Of a stretch of DNA of 6,278 nucleotides, positions 1 through 5,548 are shown piece after piece. Every line of letters starts with the position of its first letter. The first letter of the stretch is position 1. The notes under the pieces are model-generated. The model was given only the letters and a program-made list of their open reading frames with translations, was not told where the DNA came from and ran no database searches. Source of the stretch: JAZMZS01 sp045120955 (GTDB lineage Bacteria; Bacillota; Clostridia; Oscillospirales; CAG-272); NCBI GenBank assembly GCA_045120955.1, contig JBGVFH010000011.1:1-6278 (forward strand), given 5' to 3'. A program made the position numbers and the translations under genes.

Positions 1-2
1 CA

Positions 3-31
3 ATTATAAAACATACAAAACAAAAAATCAA
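3..31 (-). promoter_or_regulatory. Putative sigma-70 promoter reading left out of the window
   Basis: On the minus strand a -35 box TTGATT (26-31) and a -10 box TATAAT (3-8) are separated by exactly 17 bases. The surrounding DNA is A/T-rich, so a chance match is possible, but box quality and spacing are close to consensus. It would drive a minus-strand gene lying beyond the left edge. Because it sits after the rplL terminator, that gene would be transcribed separately from rplJL. The gene could be rpoB, which commonly follows rplL, but nothing in the window shows this. Confidence 0.4.
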
Positions 32-136
32 GTAATAGTAAAAATATTGTACAAACAAAAACAACATCAGTACGACAGTCATTTTGATCTCATAGAATAT
101 TTCACGTTTTTTCTCTCGCTGTTTTACACAACTCCT

Positions 137-363
137 GTAACAGAAAAGCAACGGTATGTGAGAGGATGGGGTAAGGTTTTTTATGCTTTTTCCGCCCGAG
201 ATACCGTCATAACTCCGCCCCGCCGCTCCTGCGCTTCGCTCGGAGTTCGACTCGCATCCGCTCGCTCAGCATGACACGGGCGCATAAACAATGCAATATC
301 CTAAGCGACAAAAAGCGGGCAGTGCCTGCCCCACCCTCTCGCCTACCGTTGTTTTTCTGTTAC
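137..363. repeat. Nested inverted-repeat element with ~36-bp imperfect arms
   Basis: The outer arms are 137-172 and 328-363. Both outer ends read GTAACAGAAAA inward (the right arm on the minus strand), and about 30 of 36 positions match. Inside are further complementary pairs: CGCCCG 193-198 with CGGGCG 277-282, GTCAT 206-210 with ATGAC 271-275, and a perfect AACTCCG 211-217 with CGGAGTT 241-247. A small palindrome GGGCAG/CTGCCC lies at 317-331. The centre (roughly 215-275) is GC-rich and repetitive, unlike the A/T-rich flanks. The architecture suggests a MITE-like or REP-like dispersed element, or one repeat inserted into another. No transposase is present. A 75-codon frame across it has no ribosome binding site and runs through the repeat, so it is not called a gene. 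Confidence 0.6.
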
Positions 364-384
364 GAAGCTGTGCAAAGGGGCGAA

Positions 385-419
385 GCGTAATTTGCGCAAT
401 TTCCTATGCAACAAAAAAA
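385..419 (-). repeat. Post-terminator repeat, copy 1
   Basis: This ~34-bp stretch is nearly identical to 3222-3254. A core of 22 bases (397-418, containing TTTCCTATGCAAC) is perfect, and the outer GCGTAATT is also shared, with a three-base variable spot and one indel between. Read on the minus strand, the repeat begins in the U-tract of the rplL terminator and continues downstream as GTTGCATAGGAAATTG. The second copy occupies the same position relative to a different terminator. Function is unknown; it may be a dispersed repeat that carries or targets terminators. Confidence 0.6.
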
Positions 420-445
420 CGGTGTCGAGCACGACACCGTTTTTA
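413..445 (-). terminator. Rho-independent terminator of rplJ-rplL
   Basis: The arms CGGTGTCG (420-427) and CGACACCG (432-439) pair perfectly around a 4-base loop, and A/T runs on both sides extend the stem. On the minus strand it lies 20 bases after the rplL stop and is followed by seven T residues. The plus strand also ends in TTTTT, so it could stop transcription in both directions. Confidence 0.9.
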
Positions 446-464
446 TAGGTTAATTTGGGTTTAA

Positions 465-845
465 TTACTTGATTTCAACAGTTGCGCCTGCTTCTTCAAG
501 CTTAGCCTTCATAGCTTCAGCATCTTCCTTGGAAGCGCCTTCCTTAACAGCCTTGGGAGCGCCCTCAACGAGGTCCTTTGCGTCCTTAAGTCCGAGACCT
601 GTTACTTCACGAACGACCTTGATAACGTCGAGCTTCTTAGCGCCGAAGTCCTTGAGGATTACGTCGAACTCGGTCTTTTCTTCTGCAGCGGGAGCAGCAG
701 CGCCTGCAACAGCAGCGCCTGCAACAGCAACGGGAGCAGCAGATACGCCGAACTCTTCCTCGAGTGCCTTTACGAGATCGTTGAGCTCAAGAATTGTAAG
801 AGCCTTTATTTCTTCAAGAATTGCAGTTGTCTTTTCAGTAGCCAT
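465..845 (-). CDS. rplL: 50S ribosomal protein L7/L12
   Basis: This encodes the stalk protein of the large ribosomal subunit, present as dimers bound to L10, which recruits and activates the translational GTPases (IF2, EF-Tu, EF-G, RF3). At 126 residues it has the normal length. The N-terminal dimerisation/L10-binding helices span about 1-33, an Ala/Val/Gly-rich hinge spans about 34-57, and the globular C-terminal domain spans 58-126. The C-terminal domain carries the highly conserved block around VIKVVREVTGLGLKDAKDLVE (75-94). The ATG at 845 is preceded by a perfect AGGAGG (855-860), which fixes the start. It lies 43 bases after rplJ in the same transcript and is followed closely by a strong terminator, so the operon ends here. 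Expression should be set by the L10 leader upstream of rplJ. Identification is essentially certain. Confidence 0.98.
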   Translation of the reverse strand: MATEKTTAILEEIKALTILELNDLVKALEEEFGVSAAPVAVAGAAVAGAAAPAAEEKTEFDVILKDFGAKKLDVIKVVREVTGLGLKDAKDLVEGAPKAVKEGASKEDAEAMKAKLEEAGATVEIK

Positions 846-888
846 TTTTGTGTTCCTCCTAAATTACAATAAGTTTGTTTCAGTCAGC

Positions 889-1422
889 TTACGCTTCTGT
901 AGTTTCTGTAGCAGTTTCCTCTGCTACGCCGCCGTCCTTGTCGATCTTTGCCTGAAGTACATATGCAAGACCGTAGAGCGGGGACTGGATGCTTCCGAGA
1001 AGCTTTCCGATAAGAATTTCCTTTGACGGAATGCTTGCAAGGTCGTTTACTGTTGCAGCGTCAACTACGCCGCCGTCAATAAAGCCGGCTTTTATCTCAA
1101 AGCTCTCAACCTTTTCTGCGTATTCCTTGAGAATTTTTGCGGGTGCGATGGGATCGTTTGTGCTGATGGCAAGTGCGGTCATTCCCTCAAGATACTGCTT
1201 CATCTCGCCGTAGCCTACCTGCTCGCAAGCTCTGCCTGTGATGGAGTTCTTGATAACCGAATACTCAACGCCTGCTGCACGGAGTGCTGCACGCATCTTT
1301 GTGTCATCCTCAACGGTGATACCCTGATAGTTTACGAGCACACCTGAAACTGCATTCTGCAATTTAGCTGCGAGCTCTTCAACCATGCCCTGCTTTTTTT
1401 CAAGAATTACTTTGCTTGGCAT
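889..1422 (-). CDS. rplJ: 50S ribosomal protein L10
   Basis: L10 anchors the L7/L12 dimers to 23S rRNA at the base of the ribosomal stalk; the L10-L12 complex is also the autogenous repressor of its own operon. The 177-residue product has the family's normal size. Family-typical segments are VLVNYQGITVEDDTKMR (28-44) and AGVEYSVIKNSI (50-61) in the RNA-binding domain. The helix near LLGSIQSPLYGLAYVLQAKI (141-160) corresponds to the L12-binding C-terminal helix. The tail (165-177) is acidic and Thr-rich, as often seen in Clostridia. The ATG at 1422 (protein start MPSKVILEKK) is chosen because GGAGGTG (about 1432-1438) precedes it at normal spacing. The frame stays open upstream to an ATG at 1533, but that stretch is the structured leader, would add 37 non-homologous residues, and is rejected. 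It is first gene of the rplJ-rplL operon. Confidence 0.97.
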   Translation of the reverse strand: MPSKVILEKKQGMVEELAAKLQNAVSGVLVNYQGITVEDDTKMRAALRAAGVEYSVIKNSITGRACEQVGYGEMKQYLEGMTALAISTNDPIAPAKILKEYAEKVESFEIKAGFIDGGVVDAATVNDLASIPSKEILIGKLLGSIQSPLYGLAYVLQAKIDKDGGVAEETATETTEA

Positions 1423-1472
1423 TTTGTGTTTCACCTCCGAAATTAACCTGTGCCGCCCGTATCCGCTGCGGC

Positions 1473-1521
1473 AAAAAAATAAATCCTGTTTCCGTATGAG
1501 CACAGCTCGCCGAAAAAGGAT
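1473..1521 (-). terminator. Transcription attenuator in the rplJ leader
   Basis: On the minus strand, ATCCTTTTTCGG near 1521 pairs with CGGAAACAGGAT ending at 1483, with a few bulges. An inner GAGC/GCTC hairpin around TGT caps the stem. TTTATTTTTTT (1473-1483) follows directly, giving an intrinsic terminator between the L10 leader and the rplJ start. A second hairpin, TGCCGC/GCGGCA (1451-1456 with 1468-1473), follows and touches the T-tract. Transcription attenuation by L10-L12 complex is known for the Bacillus subtilis rplJL operon; the same layout here implies the same control, which is an inference. Confidence 0.75.
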
Positions 1522-1544
1522 AGTAATAGTCAAAATTGATTATT

Positions 1545-1605
1545 AAATTCCTCCTCGGCAGGAAAGCTTTTCGCTTTTACCGAAACCTGCTGTCTTTGGA
1601 TACCT
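1545..1605 (-). promoter_or_regulatory. Ribosomal protein L10 leader RNA
   Basis: Read on the minus strand, CCAAAGACAGCAGG (1586-1599) and CCTGCCGAGG (1553-1562) are the two hallmark strands of the Firmicutes L10 leader. GCAGG pairs with CCTGC, and the purine-rich AAGAC and CGAGG flanks match the kink-turn-like protein-binding region of this family. The intervening bases include a small AAAGC/GCTTT stem. The leader starts just after the predicted transcription start (about 1603) and lies 5' of an attenuator and rplJ. Binding by the L10-L12 complex would couple stalk protein level to operon transcription. The element is recognised by its motifs and position; no covariance model was run. Confidence 0.88.
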
Positions 1606-1609
1606 TGTT

Positions 1610-1638
1610 ATTATAACAGCATCATGCCGCTTTGTCAA
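1610..1638 (-). promoter_or_regulatory. Consensus sigma-70 promoter of rplJ-rplL
   Basis: On the minus strand a perfect TTGACA (1633-1638) and a perfect TATAAT (1610-1615) are separated by 17 bases. The predicted start of transcription, near 1603, is immediately before the L10 leader. A full-consensus promoter fits a highly expressed ribosomal protein operon. Confidence 0.92.
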
Positions 1639-1719
1639 TAGGTTTTTTACAATTTTTTGAATGTTTTTTCCCGTACTGTATTACGCTTTATGTGAGAGAA
1701 GGCAAACTGTAAAAAAACA

Positions 1720-1748
1720 TTGACTTTTGAAAATATGTGGTTTATAAT
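1720..1748 (+). promoter_or_regulatory. Sigma-70 promoter of the ATPase gene
   Basis: TTGACT (1720-1725) and TATAAT (1743-1748) are separated by 17 bases, 36 bases before the ATG. It diverges from the rplJ promoter, with about 81 bp between the two -35 boxes. That gap contains T-rich runs and a loose inverted pair (GTTTTTTACA near 1642, TGTAAAAAAAC near 1709), but no operator that can be named. Confidence 0.85.
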
Positions 1749-1784
1749 TAAGTAAATCGTAATTCACTAAACGGAGGCGGGTTT

Positions 1785-3173
1785 ATGTTTATAGGCAGAG
1801 AAAAGGAATTATCTCAGCTCCAAAGACTCTATAATTCCGGAAAATTCGAGTTTGCTGTTATATACGGCCGCCGCAGAGTAGGCAAAACCGCTATTATAAA
1901 TGAATTTGTGAAGGACAAGGACGCCATTTGCTTTACCGGTGTTGAAACAAACGCAAAACAAAACCTTGAAAACTTCAGCAAATGTATTTTTGAGTTTGGT
2001 ACAGGGTCATCTGCGGACACCTCTTTCGCTTCTTTTCAGGCTGCGCTTGAATATGTGTTCAAGCTCTCGCAAAGCAAACGAATCATACTATGCATCGACG
2101 AGTATCCTTATGTTGCCCGTGCATCAAAAAGTCTTGCATCTACTCTGCAATTTCTTATTGACAAATACAGGGATAGCTCAAGACTGTTTATCATTCTTTG
2201 CGGTTCTTCTATGTCTTATATGGAAGATCAAGTGCTTGCTTATAAAGCGCCGCTCTACGGCAGAAGAACGGCACAGTTTAAGATACTGCCCTTTGAATTT
2301 CGAGAAGCCTGCGAGTATTTTACAAGGCTCTCCGACGAAGACAAAGCTGTAGCTTACGGTATTGTCGGCGGTACGCCGCAGTATCTTTTGCAAATAAACG
2401 ACAAGCTTTCTATTGAAGAAAATATCAAAAATTTATATCTAAACCCTGTTTCTGCTGTTTACGAAGAGCCAAACAACCTATTAAAGCAGGAGGTGCGTGA
2501 ACCCGCTATCTACAATGCGGTTATCTCCGCCATCGCAACGGGCGCCTCAAAGCTTTCTGAAATTTCAAGCAAGATCGGCGAGGACACAAGCGTGTGCGCA
2601 ACATATATCAAAAACCTCGTGACACTCGGCATTGTAAAAAAGGAAACTCCCCACGGAGAAAATTCGGCACGCAAGACCATTTATTGCATTGAGGACAATA
2701 TGTTCCGCTTTTGGTACCGTTTTGTACCCGAGAATTCATCTATCATCTCAAGAGGCGCAACAGAGCTCGCATACAGCCGCATCGCACCTTACTTGTCAGA
2801 TTATATGGAGGCTGTTTTTGAAGAGATCTGCAAGCAGTATTTGTGGAATGAACTCTTGAAAGGTAATGTATCTGCTGTTTTTACGGACCTCGGCAGATGG
2901 TGGGGCGCAAACCCGAAAACAAGACAGCAGATCGAGATAGACATTATGGGTACTTCGGATAAAAACACCGCCGTTTTCGGTGAGTGCAAATGGACAAACG
3001 CCAAGGTCGATCTCAGTATTCTCGAAACACTTGTCGAGCGCAGCGAGATGTTTAATTATAAAAACAAGCATTATTATCTCTTTGCTAAAACGGATTTTAC
3101 AAAAAGCTGTAAATACAGGGCAAACGAGATGGGAAATGTAACGCTCGTAAGATATGCAGATATGTTAAAATAA
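1785..3173 (+). CDS. AAA-type ATPase with DUF234 nuclease-like domain
   Basis: This is a 462-residue member of the 'archaeal ATPase'/DUF234 family, which is widespread in archaea and gut Firmicutes and whose cellular role is not established. The N-terminal P-loop domain has the opening MFIGREKEL typical of the family. It shows Walker A GRRRVGKT (28-35), Walker B IILCIDE (100-106, D105 E106), a sensor-1-like strand LFIILCGSS (134-142), and a conserved PLYGRR (156-161) with a possible arginine finger. A winged-helix-like segment spans about 240-295. The C-terminal DUF234 part (about 300-462) contains EIDIMG (384-389) and FGECKW (398-403), that is D386 with E400-x-K402, the pattern of a PD-(D/E)XK nuclease core. 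The start is set by GGAGG (1774-1778). It is a single-gene unit with its own promoter, divergent from rplJ and convergent with the glycosyltransferase gene. All key motifs look intact, so it is probably functional. DNA cleavage is inferred, not shown. Confidence 0.9.
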   Translation: MFIGREKELSQLQRLYNSGKFEFAVIYGRRRVGKTAIINEFVKDKDAICFTGVETNAKQNLENFSKCIFEFGTGSSADTSFASFQAALEYVFKLSQSKRIILCIDEYPYVARASKSLASTLQFLIDKYRDSSRLFIILCGSSMSYMEDQVLAYKAPLYGRRTAQFKILPFEFREACEYFTRLSDEDKAVAYGIVGGTPQYLLQINDKLSIEENIKNLYLNPVSAVYEEPNNLLKQEVREPAIYNAVISAIATGASKLSEISSKIGEDTSVCATYIKNLVTLGIVKKETPHGENSARKTIYCIEDNMFRFWYRFVPENSSIISRGATELAYSRIAPYLSDYMEAVFEEICKQYLWNELLKGNVSAVFTDLGRWWGANPKTRQQIEIDIMGTSDKNTAVFGECKWTNAKVDLSILETLVERSEMFNYKNKHYYLFAKTDFTKSCKYRANEMGNVTLVRYADMLK

Positions 3174-3221
3174 CACATACAAAGCATTCAATAAATATCC
3201 ACCCGCATATCAAACAGCGGG

Positions 3222-3254
3222 GCGTAATTACACAATTTCCTATGCAACAAAAAA
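3222..3254 (-). repeat. Post-terminator repeat, copy 2
   Basis: This is the second copy of the ~34-bp repeat at 385-419. Positions 3233-3254 are identical to 397-418, and the outer GCGTAATT is also shared. On the minus strand it overlaps the T-tract of the terminator that follows the glycosyltransferase gene, the same relation copy 1 has to the rplL terminator. The stem sequences of the two terminators are unrelated, so the similarity belongs to the repeat and not to the hairpin. Confidence 0.6.
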
Positions 3255-3303
3255 GCTACAGCCTGCAAAAGCATTTTCATTGCTTTCGCAGGCTGTGTTT
3301 TTT
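3249..3303. terminator. Bidirectional Rho-independent terminator between convergent genes
   Basis: ACAGCCTGC (3258-3266) pairs with GCAGGCTGT (3288-3296), extended by AAAGCA (3268-3273) with TGCTTT (3281-3286) across one mismatch; the loop is 7 bases. Six T residues follow on each strand (3298-3303 on plus; 3249-3254 read on minus). It can end the plus-strand ATPase transcript, 85 bases after its stop codon, and the minus-strand glycosyltransferase transcript. Confidence 0.92.
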
Positions 3304-3358
3304 ATAGAGGCTATTGACGGCTGCGGCTGTATCGAAGCTGGCTTTTCCCGTCTTTATG

Positions 3359-5035
3359 TCATTTCTTTCTCTGCAACAGATAGTACGAGGTCGAGCTGCC
3401 CTCATATTCAACAAAGCTCTGCTCCTGCGCAACTATGTCATAATACTGCTTCACAAACGACGACGGCGTACCTCTTATCACCACAAACTCCGTGTGCTGT
3501 TCGCTTATCGCAAGGTCAAGCGACTCCTTCATCTCCTCAAGGTCAATGTTGAGTCGGGCAAAGTATTTTTCGGTAGGGACTATATTTGCCGTAGTGTACA
3601 GCCCCAGATCAAGGCATGAGTAATTTAACAGGGTCTGCTCCTGTGACAAAGCTATAATATCCGCAAATTTTTGCTGCCAGATATCCTCACGCTCATATTC
3701 CATATAAAAAACATTGTCACATTCACGGTAGCTTTTTTCTGCAAAGACGGCTGACATGGACGCAAGCACGGCAAAAGCGCAAATATACGACAGCGCCGCC
3801 ACGGTACCTGAGTCGAGCAGTTGCGCAGACGCCGCCTTTCCGACGCCTTCCGGGGGGGCCTGACCATTATCATCCGCTCCGTTGAAGCGGGGAAATATGA
3901 TCTTGAGATTTGTTTTCAAAACATTCCACAGATATCCGAAGAGCCGCACAACGAAAACAAAGCCGAGCACCGACAGAGCGACCATACCGAAGCTGTAATA
4001 ATACCATCCGATACCGCCCCAATAGATGAAGAATATGTTTCCGAGGTATAAAAGCAACACTCCGAGCGATGCTCTCGGTGCTCTTATATCGAGCACAACA
4101 GAGAAAAATCCGAGCCAAGCAAGCTTGCCCCATATTCCGTTGTAGGACAGTCCCCGTACCGCAAGCGAGAAAATGCCCGCAAGCTTATCCGTCAGGGTCT
4201 TTTCGTCAGAGTAAAGGAACATATTGTTGTAAAAATACGCCGTGAACATATCCCCGAGCGCCCCGTTGAGCGCAAAGTAGACAAGAAACGGCAGGGACAC
4301 AACGGCGGCACCGCCTGCAAAAGCCGCAGCGGAGACGAGCAGTTTTTTAGGCTGTTTGTCCGTGACGCACAATATAACAGCGGCAAGCACATAACCTATA
4401 TAAACACCGAGCAGTGTATACTTTATCCACAGCACACACGCAGCGCCCATTCCGAGCAAAAATACCCACTTTGCCGACGGAACACCGCTTCCGTCTCCTT
4501 TTTTTACGCTTCGGAGCAGTACATATATGGGCAAAAGTATAAACGGCAGGCAAAATTCCTCTGCGCTGTCGCCCTGACGCAGAGAAACCGAGGTAAGCAC
4601 GGCGTATGAGATAACGGGCAGAACGCACAGAGAAAGTGCATAATTTGTATACAGCCTTGCGCAAAGGTAGCTCAGATATAAAAAGAAAGTGAAAAATATG
4701 ACCTCGAAAAGATACACACCGATAAAGGTCGTGTTTGATATAAGGTACGCAAGCCCGTGTATAAAGTAAAGCAGAACGCCCTTTTGCTCATAAATGTCAC
4801 GGTATACGACCTTGCCGTTCATCATCGACTTTCCGACCGTGAAAAAGCAGTTTGAGTCTACCCAGTCATTAAGAGGATAAAGGAAAGAGCTGCGTGTGCA
4901 TATAGCCAAGAACACACCGGATAAAAGCAGGCAGACGATAAATGCCGCTATGTTTTCCCGCCTTGTCTTTTTATCTGAGAAAACAACGCACGCCTCGCTT
5001 TTCTTAAACCAAATGCGTGAAAAAATGTTATCCAT
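3359..5035 (-). CDS. Multi-pass membrane protein, GT-C/family-39-like glycosyltransferase
   Basis: A 558-residue polytopic membrane protein resembling the ArnT/PMT (GT39-like, GT-C fold) enzymes. These move a sugar from a polyprenyl-phosphate donor to an acceptor on the outer face of the membrane. The first membrane span is about 29-47. It is followed by the outside loop NDWVDSNCFFTVGKSMMNGK (56-75), with D60 at the usual catalytic-Asp position, then YRDIYEQKG (78-86) with D80, both typical of the family. About 9-11 further hydrophobic spans lie between 86 and 364, with another near 411-432. Residues 433-558 are hydrophilic and probably extracytoplasmic. A polar Gly/Pro/Ala-rich loop (about 380-405) separates the last two spans. 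The ATG at 5035 has a purine-rich AAAGGGACAGG upstream. It is alone in its unit, with a promoter at 5066-5094 and the shared terminator at 3249-3303. Donor and acceptor cannot be told from sequence. Confidence 0.82.
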   Translation of the reverse strand: MDNIFSRIWFKKSEACVVFSDKKTRRENIAAFIVCLLLSGVFLAICTRSSFLYPLNDWVDSNCFFTVGKSMMNGKVVYRDIYEQKGVLLYFIHGLAYLISNTTFIGVYLFEVIFFTFFLYLSYLCARLYTNYALSLCVLPVISYAVLTSVSLRQGDSAEEFCLPFILLPIYVLLRSVKKGDGSGVPSAKWVFLLGMGAACVLWIKYTLLGVYIGYVLAAVILCVTDKQPKKLLVSAAAFAGGAAVVSLPFLVYFALNGALGDMFTAYFYNNMFLYSDEKTLTDKLAGIFSLAVRGLSYNGIWGKLAWLGFFSVVLDIRAPRASLGVLLLYLGNIFFIYWGGIGWYYYSFGMVALSVLGFVFVVRLFGYLWNVLKTNLKIIFPRFNGADDNGQAPPEGVGKAASAQLLDSGTVAALSYICAFAVLASMSAVFAEKSYRECDNVFYMEYEREDIWQQKFADIIALSQEQTLLNYSCLDLGLYTTANIVPTEKYFARLNIDLEEMKESLDLAISEQHTEFVVIRGTPSSFVKQYYDIVAQEQSFVEYEGSSTSYYLLQRKK

Positions 5036-5065
5036 AACCTGTCCCTTTCTTTTCTGTTAATAAAT

Positions 5066-5094
5066 ATCATAGCATATAATATAAGTTTTTTCAA
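5066..5094 (-). promoter_or_regulatory. Sigma-70 promoter of the glycosyltransferase gene
   Basis: On the minus strand TTGAAA (5089-5094) and TATGAT (5066-5071) are separated by 17 bases and lie about 31 bases upstream of the ATG at 5035. The promoter begins only a few bases beyond the terminator of the upstream regulator cassette, so the gene is a separate unit. Confidence 0.75.
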
Positions 5095-5100
5095 CCTTAT

Positions 5101-5153
5101 AAAAAACAAAAGCACGAAACGGTTTTTTTAAAACTGCATTTCATGCTTTTTTA
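5101..5153 (-). terminator. Rho-independent terminator of the two-gene regulator cassette
   Basis: AAAAGCACGAAA (5108-5119) pairs with TTTCATGCTTTT (5139-5150) with one wobble position. A GTTTT/AAAAC pair extends the inner stem. On the minus strand TTTTTT (5101-5106) follows. The TGA stop of the upstream gene (5141-5143) lies inside the first arm, so the ribosome would finish within the hairpin, a tight arrangement. Confidence 0.8.
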
Positions 5154-5542
5154 TTATTTTCTGCCGCATTTGACCTCGGGAGCTTTTCGAGATACCGTGT
5201 GTGAAGCAGTCTCGGGGTAGACTCGCTTGACGCTTCTATCTGAAAGGCTATCTTTTGCCAGGACCAGCCGTATATATAATGCATCGTAAAAACCCGCCTT
5301 GTACGGCTGTCCTCTATTCCGTTTATAAATGCCTGCAGCCGCTCAAGGGTGCGGTTGAGCCTGTTTATATTTTCTTCTACAAGCGCTCTGTATTCGTCCG
5401 AGGCATACCACATCTCGCCTCGGCTGCCCTGCCGTATGCAGTTGAGGTGCGCTCTGCCCTCCTCTACCTCACGTCTGAGCGAACGAATGCTCCTTAGCTC
5501 CTCTCGGGTAGGGAGCGGATATGTATGCTCCTCATTGGGCAT
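5141..5542 (-). CDS. Phage-type sigma-70 region 4 / DUF1492-like regulator
   Basis: A 133-residue basic protein resembling the small transcription regulators of Firmicutes prophages (DUF1492 and ArpU/RinA-like, with a sigma-70 region 4 type helix-turn-helix). Residues 1-35 are charged. Residues about 48-75 form an amphipathic helix (YRALVEENINRLNRTLERLQ). The segment INGIEDSRTRRVFTMHYIYG (73-92) followed by WSWQKIA and RLLHTRYLEK (111-120) gives the family's characteristic pattern: D-x-R-x-R, then Y-I-x-G-x-S-W-x-x-I-A, then a recognition helix. The ATG at 5542 lies 6 bases after the stop of the 89-aa gene; AAAGG about 12 bases upstream is a weak site, so translational coupling is likely. In phages such proteins often control late or packaging genes; no such genes are here. 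The family call is from motif recognition, and the exact subfamily is uncertain. Confidence 0.75.
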   Translation of the reverse strand: MPNEEHTYPLPTREELRSIRSLRREVEEGRAHLNCIRQGSRGEMWYASDEYRALVEENINRLNRTLERLQAFINGIEDSRTRRVFTMHYIYGWSWQKIAFQIEASSESTPRLLHTRYLEKLPRSNAAENNKKA

Positions 5543-5548
5543 AAGCAG

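Noticed and set aside
47..274. 75-codon plus-strand frame in the left intergenic region
   Set aside because: It has no ribosome binding site and no recognisable protein motif, and its second half runs through the inverted-repeat element, ending in Arg/Ala/Ser-rich translation of GC-rich repeat DNA.
469..1026. 185-codon plus-strand frame opposite rplL and rplJ
   Set aside because: It lies antisense to two certain ribosomal protein genes and is Ser/Ala-rich, as expected for the complement of their codon usage. It has no ribosome binding site.
1423..1533. 37-residue N-terminal extension of L10
   Set aside because: The sequence is the attenuator and leader, the extra residues do not resemble L10, and the ATG at 1422 has a strong Shine-Dalgarno sequence.
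3314..3619. Plus-strand frames overlapping the 3' end of the glycosyltransferase gene
   Set aside because: They lie antisense to a long, well-supported membrane protein gene and lack start signals.
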